NCBI GenBank assembly: GCA_944392655.1
Contig: CALXXL010000022.1
Span: 1-32,329 of the forward strand
DNA length: 32,329 nucleotides
Reading direction: 5' to 3'
From: an uncultured Victivallaceae bacterium
GTDB taxonomy: Bacteria > Verrucomicrobiota > Lentisphaeria > Victivallales > Victivallaceae
Positions 27,201-32,329 of the stretch are shown here, one piece after another (within the stretch, counting starts at the first letter, position 1; the number at the start of each line of letters is the position of its first letter). Made by a program: the position numbers and the translations under genes. The notes below the pieces were generated by a model. It was not told the origin of the DNA. It did not search any database and worked only from the letters and a program-made list of their open reading frames with translations.

Positions 27201-27571
27201 TTATCACCAGGAGTCACTTTTACCCGACAATAGCTCTTGTTTTCATTGAAGATAGCCTTGATTCCACCATCCGGCTCGCGAAAAGCCCCGGCAAGACGCC
27301 CCTGCTTCAACAACAGCTTGGCGCTTTTCAGCGTCTCCGCACTCGATGCGGCAATCAATTTTTCTTCAAAAGAACCACCCACGGTAAACTCCTGTTTTAT
27401 ATTTCCAAACAATAAATCTTTTAATATGCCATCAATACCTGTTTTTTCAAGAATTATAACTGATTTTAATTCCGTTTTTTTTGCCAATATTCCCACGGTT
27501 GACAATTGCAATTTGGACAACACCATGGCTGACAGCCGCATCAACCCAGGAGGTTCTATATGTAAAAACAA
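24269..27571 (-). CDS. SWIM zinc-finger SNF2-family helicase/ATPase
   Basis: This protein of up to 1100 aa has an N-terminal SWIM finger (C129, C131, C139, H141 in ICDCDFDGDGLCPHAVA), a middle region of about 450 residues typical of bacterial SNF2 proteins, and a C-terminal two-lobe motor. Motor motifs include LADEMGLGKTIQ (K677), LDEAQHIKN, LTGTPLENSPEDLWSL, and in lobe 2 FFSQFTSLL, LKAGGTGLNLTSAD and DRTHRIGQTRTV. It should be a DNA-dependent ATPase that moves proteins or polymerase on DNA; its exact role is unknown. The longest frame starts with TTG. ATGs at residues 11 and 16 are alternatives, none with a clear ribosome site. It is a single gene, divergent from the YD-repeat gene by about 60 bases. 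Confidence 0.92.
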   Translation of the reverse strand: MFLHIEPPGLMRLSAMVLSKLQLSTVGILAKKTELKSVIILEKTGIDGILKDLLFGNIKQEFTVGGSFEEKLIAASSAETLKSAKLLLKQGRLAGAFREPDGGIKAIFNENKSYCRVKVTPGDNPSMICDCDFDGDGLCPHAVAAIMYNANFASRRPAGVEDKMGSYAGMKQESLKELLSRVPSSPGAQVFIKAESEFPHVPSKWENAVLSVKLKNSQREYVGSLNNLRKLYFDKVLALTLKLEDFSLQDRQIIQFLAVHAESENSQLLMNSEVTAEFFHCLGGFNRFSRGGRRLIIHNIPARAAILHIKNKDDDYYTPGIIYEGAALPVNSAKVIVGRSGCWVGRDGEYFFIPASIEINWLRNFFRLGEQRIGDTALYRLLENDSAIVPVVELDSGELKNEVATTVISGRRGDSGELFLKLQYFYQDVLLPADGGRLAWRSGKFFQRDELGEFNIENALRMMRCAEEGEEFKLDDPEVQGMFLDEMLPAMLQAGRRLMVADTVLQLSGNHLGIQPLEFRCKVLSKGANGFKVGYKLLAGKELLPLNDAIKLAKKKRRYFRLPGGGLAKITPELSKLLCGLENIVSKVNDREGCFELPMHQLHFYRYLADGLPFAVPPELSQCGVDAIPEEVARSLEVPFKLNGELRNYQEEGVRWMYNMASRHFNFILADEMGLGKTIQLLALLTRMRSKSDPPALVICPASLVANWVRECNRFVPEFKAVGISGGDRDFLYEKGMDFDFIAMSYATARHDIERLKKLKFSFLVLDEAQHIKNAGTVNAQSCKAIQAEHRVVLTGTPLENSPEDLWSLFEFLHPGFLGAFNNFRQRYCNIRTDEKLQNELAARVAPFIKRRLKSDVCKELPPKIEKQLYCEMDDGQYELYENYRKYGLKQLRELRGKPKEMPFEILTTLLRLRQICCHPPLLGEEGSEASSAKMELARELITGLIASGSRILFFSQFTSLLAYIRDWLTEEGIKFEYLDGATKNRQQRVDNFNNSTDIPIFLLSLKAGGTGLNLTSADSVIIYDPWWNPAVEDQASDRTHRIGQTRTVTTYKLLVKDSIEERIMAMKRQKQEVFERVIDHPELASEKLSLKELEYLFAD

Positions 27572-27632
27572 ACAACACTAAACTTACTGCCAATAAATGC
27601 TAAACAAGATAAATTTTTTTAAGGAGAATATT

Positions 27633-30600
27633 ATGAATTCAATTAATATCAGTGCAATTTTTGTCAAGGCCTATAATAATATCGTGCGAGAAATTCACCG
27701 TGTAGGAGACGGGGATAATCTGACTGAACTGCCTATAAACTCACAGGTCGCCCAGGGCAGCTTGAATAAATTACGCAGCGCAGTAGATGGCTTGATGGCA
27801 AAGTCCAAAAATTTCGATATTGAATATAAATATGATGATGACGACCCGGATCATGAGAAAACGCCGGTTGATGTAGTACCAGTTATAACCTCCAAGGAAG
27901 TTAATGGTGGAAAAGGATGGCTTATTGTTCCGGCAATGAACGGCAATGAAGCTGTATATGAATATCCTGATCCTGATAACCGAAACATACACAACAGTAT
28001 CCCCGATACTCTGCCGGTGCTTCCGGAACATATCCAGGATATTATTTCCAATCTTAACAGCATTGATAACTTCAGCGCCAACGAAGGTTACAGCTTTGAT
28101 ACCGTTTATGAAAATGGTGTCAGCAAAGCAAAAGCCAATCCTGAAAACAGCTATCAAACAACTTATTTTGATCCCGAAGAAAAATCATATATGTTAATGC
28201 ATGGGAACGACCTTTGCTATTCTCATGCTGATGGACATTGGCATAATTATGGAGCTTCAGGCGGATACAGCAATAATATAGTATATGCAACATACAAATG
28301 TACCGCCACTTCAGATAATGATCCGAACGGCAACTCCGGCAATCGGGCAATAATGATTTTTAAAAAAGATGTTTACTTCCATAATGAATGGCATGATGAT
28401 CTCCAAAACGATGACGGGGGAACTATAACATTTGAAGCAAAATGGGAAAGATGTGCCTACCCGACAGCTCAAATATCAGATCCGATAGAATCTTTGGAAA
28501 TAACAACAGGGTTTGTTGGAGTATACGAGAAATACGAAAAGCATATCGCCACCTCCCCGTATGTAATAGTACCAGTGAGTATGAATGTGGAAAATGTTCC
28601 TCTGGCTGACAATGACCATTCGGAAAACGGCTTGATTGAAACCGGATGTTCTGCAAGCGCAATCGGCGAAGGCAGAACTATCAGCGATACTGAAATAAGA
28701 TATTCACTCGGCTCGGGAAATCTTGTTGACGGCGTTGCTAAATTTATATTGTATCTGACCAATTTATTTGTTGAAGATGCAATGGACGGCTATTTTACCA
28801 ATATTGAAACAGTAGGTGTATACCATTGGCCGACAACTTATACTTTTAAAACGTCAGAAAACACCAATGTCTCTATCAAACTCGGCGTATTGCGCCGGCC
28901 AAACGGTGCCTATGCTCCGATAATATGGCAAAATCCAGGTGATGGCGGCTGGGGAGAACCGTTAACCGGTGGAGGGTATCGGGTATTGGATAATGAAGAG
29001 GAAGAAACACTTACCGTTTATTTCAATGACGGCGCTATTCACAAATTTACCAAACTTGGCGGGTTCTCAGGAGCATATATGAGATCCAAGGATGGAATTG
29101 TCCAGATACCGCAATCCGGGATCAGCATAAGTTCAGCCAGCAACCCTACGCGCGAAATAACTCATGCGGTCGAGGGAAGTGCTTCTATTTATTGTTCTCA
29201 GAACGGCAACCTTATTAATGTTTCTCAAATTACCTTTGCTCCGGAAGGCATCTCTGTTTTCGATATTCCAGATGATGACCGGGAACGATTCTCTCACAAA
29301 ATCACAATTTCAGGTAACCGGAATTATATGAACTATCGCGCACCACATGAACCACTGCCAATAGAAGAACTTCCAGCTATCGGAGGCGGCTCCATATCAG
29401 GAGGAGCAATTCTAAATCCGGAAGATGCAGGTTCATATAATTCCACCGAAACGGTCTCCTCATCAGAAGGTATTTATGCTCAAACGACTAAAAATTATGT
29501 CCACGAAGATGACGGCACATGGACCAGCACGTCGACCACTACTAAAGGAAATGATTCGTTTAGCTTCACCGAACAATTGATTAATTTTCACGGCAGAAAT
29601 CTGCCGCTGACTAAGAACATCGGTGGCAGAATCACACAATACGGCTATTATGATAACGGTCTGTTAAAGTATCAGATTAATCCGGACGGGTCGTGGGTAT
29701 ACAATATATATGATTCGGACAACCGTATTGTAAAAGCGATTTCTCCTTTCGGAAATATTGCACTGGCGTTCAATGAAGTAACCGGCGAAGTAATTACCCC
29801 GACTGAATCATCCTGCCGGGTTACTGAATATGATTATACCGCCCAAATGACCGGCGACTCACCGTTACCGGGAGATGTTCGCCCGCGCCGCGTTGTTGAC
29901 AAAGTTCAGAATGTCGAAATTTCGCGCCGGTATTATGTTTATCTGGCCAACGAATACCGGGAAATCATCTGCCGCACCGCCAATGCGACAATCAGTAACG
30001 CAAACAATCTTGTCACTATTCATACATCATACGCTTCCGGTAATTATGAAGGACGTCCGCACAAAGTGATCTATCCGGACGGCACGATTTCCATCACCAC
30101 TTATGCCGCCACGGCGGATGGTGAAACTGTCACTACCACTACCGGTAAACCCAATGCGGATAAAAGCGCGGTTGTTGATGGAACAAAGATTGTCAAAACT
30201 ATGAACAGCGCCGGATTTACCGTGCAAAAACAGGAAATTGACATCGCCTCTGGACTGATTATCGACATTATTCAAACCGAATATTACCTCGGTAAACCAT
30301 ACCGGACCACCTATCTTGATGGGTCGGAGGAAATTACCGAGTATTCATGCTGCGGCATTCAACGGCATATTGCCCGCGATGGCAGCGAAATTATTTACCA
30401 ATATACCCCCGATCACCGGTTGGCTCAAACAACAAAGAATCAGCTCGTTACCACCAATGAATACAATGCCGCCGGACAGATAATCCGTACCACCGTATTC
30501 CCCGAAGGCGTCGCAAACGCATCTTATCTGCTTACTCTGCGCGAATACAACAATTCGGGCGAGTTGCTGAAGGAAAAAGTCGCCATCAACCCGGTATCCG

Positions 30601-32329
30601 GCAGCGACCCGACCGATGATGCAAGTTATGCCGTAACCACTTATTCCCAGAGCAAAGTCGGCGATTACTGGCGACGCACCCGGACCAATCCGGACGGCAG
30701 TGTAATTTATGAGGATTACAATTGTGACGGCACTTTGGCCGCCGTATCCGGCTCCGGAGTCGCCGCGCCGTGCACCTACTCCACAACCGTGGTCAATGGT
30801 CAGGTGTGCCGTACCCGGAGCTATGCCAGAGCCAACGGCGAAAATGAAACCGTAAGCACATACACCGACTTTGCCGGAAACAGCTACAAAACCTCGTACA
30901 GTGCGGGCAACAACGACATCTATGAATATGATTCCGCCGGACGGGTCAAATATCATACCGATGTCAATAATGTGGTGACCTTTTATGAATATAACGACAA
31001 GGGCGAACTCTACCGCACCTCCATTCTGCTCGGCGGTCGCTACAAGGAGGACGGTTCGGACAACACTCCGCAAAGCAACGACCCGGCAACGGAGACGGTT
31101 TCCGACTGCATTGCGGCGGAAAACAACAGCATCTACGGGGTTAAACGCCAGCGCGTATTCGAGTACGGCGACAATGCTTCCTCCGGTACACTTGTGCGCA
31201 CCACACTGACCTCCAATGTGGACAACTCCACCTCTACCAACGAATTCGGACGCGTCACCACTACGGTGGTCACCTACATCAACGATGAATCTGAACAGGG
31301 CAGAAGCGAAGTTATTACCTATCCGGACAACTCCACCGTCACCAACAGCTACTCCGGCGGATTGCTCGAATCCAGCACTCACAGCGTACTGGGAACGACA
31401 ACCTACACCTACAACCAGTTCAATCAGCTGGAATCGGAGGAACGTAATGACGGCGGCACGACGGTAAAAACCGTCTACACCTATGACGGACGCGGCAACA
31501 ACCTAACCCAGACTACCACCTTCAACGGCGGCAACTCCCGGGTGTACAGCCGCACCTATGACAAAATGAACCGGGTACTTACTGAAACTCAGCCCGGCAA
31601 CCGCACCGTAACCAACGTCTACTATGAAAACGGGCTCTTGAAACACACCTCCGGCTACGGCGTATATCCGCAGGAGTATACCTACGAAAATGGACGCAAA
31701 GTCTCGATGACCACCTGGCAGGATGAGGATACCCCAGCGGTAACCAGCTGGAGTTACGACCTCTCAGGACGCCTGACCGCAAAAACCTATGCCGATAACT
31801 CCGCCACCACCTATACTTACGGAGCAAACGGCAAACTCTCCCGGCGCACCTGGGCAAACGGCGTGAAGACCGACTACACCTATGACGGCGCAGGCCGGTT
31901 GACCGGAGTAAATTACAGTAACGACACTCCGGACGTATCCTACGTTTATGACCGGCGCGGCCGCACCGTGCAGATTACCGACGGCTCCGGCACCCGCAAT
32001 CTGGCGTATAATAACGACAACTCTCTGAAATATGAGGAACTGCCGTATTTCAGCAGTTACCGGCTGGAAAAAGAGTATGACGCGCTCGGACGGTTGACCA
32101 AAACCGGGCTGAAACAGCCTAATGGCGACAACTGGGCCTATGCGGTAAGTTATACTTACGATGCGATGAGCCGACTGGCGACCTTGAGTCAGGGCGGCAA
32201 AACACTCACCTATTCGCGACTCGCCAACTCCGACCGCCTCGACAAGGCAGAGTTCTCACCGGCCTCCGCCGCCCCGGCAGTCGAATACTCCTACGACACT
32301 AAACTGCGCCTCATCTCCAAGGGATGCGG
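27633..32329 (+). CDS. Giant YD-repeat (Rhs-like) protein, 3' end outside the window
   Basis: An uninterrupted frame of 1565 codons starts at an ATG with an ideal AAGGAG site and runs off the window. About the first 600 residues have no recognised domain and are acidic and Asn/Asp-rich; there is no signal peptide or membrane helix. From about residue 660 come YD-type repeats, such as YYDNGLLKYQINPDGS, YEYDSAGRVKYHTD, YTYDGRGNNLTQT, YTYDGAGRLTGVNYS and YVYDRRGRTVQITDG. They become dense after residue 1090. Such repeats build a hollow beta cocoon that often encloses a C-terminal toxin in Rhs, Tc and wall-associated proteins. The cocoon end and any toxin tip or immunity gene lie past the edge. 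The 5' part is visibly more AT-rich than the repeat part. Confidence 0.93.
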   Translation, partial: MNSINISAIFVKAYNNIVREIHRVGDGDNLTELPINSQVAQGSLNKLRSAVDGLMAKSKNFDIEYKYDDDDPDHEKTPVDVVPVITSKEVNGGKGWLIVPAMNGNEAVYEYPDPDNRNIHNSIPDTLPVLPEHIQDIISNLNSIDNFSANEGYSFDTVYENGVSKAKANPENSYQTTYFDPEEKSYMLMHGNDLCYSHADGHWHNYGASGGYSNNIVYATYKCTATSDNDPNGNSGNRAIMIFKKDVYFHNEWHDDLQNDDGGTITFEAKWERCAYPTAQISDPIESLEITTGFVGVYEKYEKHIATSPYVIVPVSMNVENVPLADNDHSENGLIETGCSASAIGEGRTISDTEIRYSLGSGNLVDGVAKFILYLTNLFVEDAMDGYFTNIETVGVYHWPTTYTFKTSENTNVSIKLGVLRRPNGAYAPIIWQNPGDGGWGEPLTGGGYRVLDNEEEETLTVYFNDGAIHKFTKLGGFSGAYMRSKDGIVQIPQSGISISSASNPTREITHAVEGSASIYCSQNGNLINVSQITFAPEGISVFDIPDDDRERFSHKITISGNRNYMNYRAPHEPLPIEELPAIGGGSISGGAILNPEDAGSYNSTETVSSSEGIYAQTTKNYVHEDDGTWTSTSTTTKGNDSFSFTEQLINFHGRNLPLTKNIGGRITQYGYYDNGLLKYQINPDGSWVYNIYDSDNRIVKAISPFGNIALAFNEVTGEVITPTESSCRVTEYDYTAQMTGDSPLPGDVRPRRVVDKVQNVEISRRYYVYLANEYREIICRTANATISNANNLVTIHTSYASGNYEGRPHKVIYPDGTISITTYAATADGETVTTTTGKPNADKSAVVDGTKIVKTMNSAGFTVQKQEIDIASGLIIDIIQTEYYLGKPYRTTYLDGSEEITEYSCCGIQRHIARDGSEIIYQYTPDHRLAQTTKNQLVTTNEYNAAGQIIRTTVFPEGVANASYLLTLREYNNSGELLKEKVAINPVSGSDPTDDASYAVTTYSQSKVGDYWRRTRTNPDGSVIYEDYNCDGTLAAVSGSGVAAPCTYSTTVVNGQVCRTRSYARANGENETVSTYTDFAGNSYKTSYSAGNNDIYEYDSAGRVKYHTDVNNVVTFYEYNDKGELYRTSILLGGRYKEDGSDNTPQSNDPATETVSDCIAAENNSIYGVKRQRVFEYGDNASSGTLVRTTLTSNVDNSTSTNEFGRVTTTVVTYINDESEQGRSEVITYPDNSTVTNSYSGGLLESSTHSVLGTTTYTYNQFNQLESEERNDGGTTVKTVYTYDGRGNNLTQTTTFNGGNSRVYSRTYDKMNRVLTETQPGNRTVTNVYYENGLLKHTSGYGVYPQEYTYENGRKVSMTTWQDEDTPAVTSWSYDLSGRLTAKTYADNSATTYTYGANGKLSRRTWANGVKTDYTYDGAGRLTGVNYSNDTPDVSYVYDRRGRTVQITDGSGTRNLAYNNDNSLKYEELPYFSSYRLEKEYDALGRLTKTGLKQPNGDNWAYAVSYTYDAMSRLATLSQGGKTLTYSRLANSDRLDKAEFSPASAAPAVEYSYDTKLRLISKGC

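Noticed and set aside
30345-31382. 345-codon minus-strand frame opposite the YD-repeat gene
   Set aside because: Its regular Gly/Val/Ile pattern is the reverse image of the YD repeats, and it has no ribosome site. The plus-strand frame is unbroken over 4.7 kb.

Overview
The window looks like chromosomal DNA of a Gram-negative bacterium of middling G+C content. It carries a lipoprotein-sorting (Lol) exporter, an ArnT-like lipid-linked sugar transferase, an AmpG-like transporter and a Wzx/Wzy-type surface polysaccharide cluster. It also carries MEP-pathway genes (a DXS-like gene and ispF), and there is no phage or IS signature. The gene mix and a very long YD-repeat protein would suit a PVC-group bacterium (Lentisphaerae/Verrucomicrobiota, perhaps host-associated). 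That placement is an inference and is not proven here.

Layout. Bases 1-430 hold the end of a CRISPR array: seven identical 36-nt repeats and six 29-30 nt spacers. It is followed on the minus strand by cas2, cas1 and a compact 1022-aa cas9 (transcribed cas9-cas1-cas2, all overlapping), with no csn2 or cas4, so this is type II-C. Divergent from cas9 lies an unannotated tracrRNA (about 4815-4914, plus strand) with an 18-bp anti-repeat, two hairpins and an intrinsic terminator. Each repeat ends in an extended -10 promoter, so crRNAs are probably transcribed one by one, as in Neisseria. The anti-repeat is a degraded inverted copy of the whole repeat, and its minus strand keeps the promoter geometry, pointing at cas9.

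Bases 5133-6890 encode a DXS-like thiamine enzyme with a clear promoter and a bidirectional terminator. Bases 6932-14193 are a minus-strand surface polysaccharide operon: wecC, a Wzx-like flippase, a GT-B glycosyltransferase, a Wzy/WaaL-like polymerase or ligase, and a GT39-type transferase. The GT39-type gene is split in frame by a single TAG. Upstream of wecC lies dut, divergent from ispF. Next, on the minus strand, are a U32 peptidase-family protein and a coupled GT2 glycosyltransferase. On the plus strand follow a lolC/E-type permease, lolD and an ArnT-like transferase. An AmpG-like MFS protein with an unusual soluble insert and a SWIM-SNF2 helicase lie on the minus strand. From 27633 an open reading frame runs off the window end: a YD-repeat/Rhs-like giant of at least 1565 residues.

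The most notable system is the II-C CRISPR locus, with its predicted promoter, tracrRNA and repeat overlap. Further points of interest are the split GT39 gene, a possible attenuator inside the polysaccharide operon, and the large Rhs-like protein. There is no gene-free stretch over 300 bases other than the CRISPR array. I saw no tRNA, rRNA or insertion sequence.
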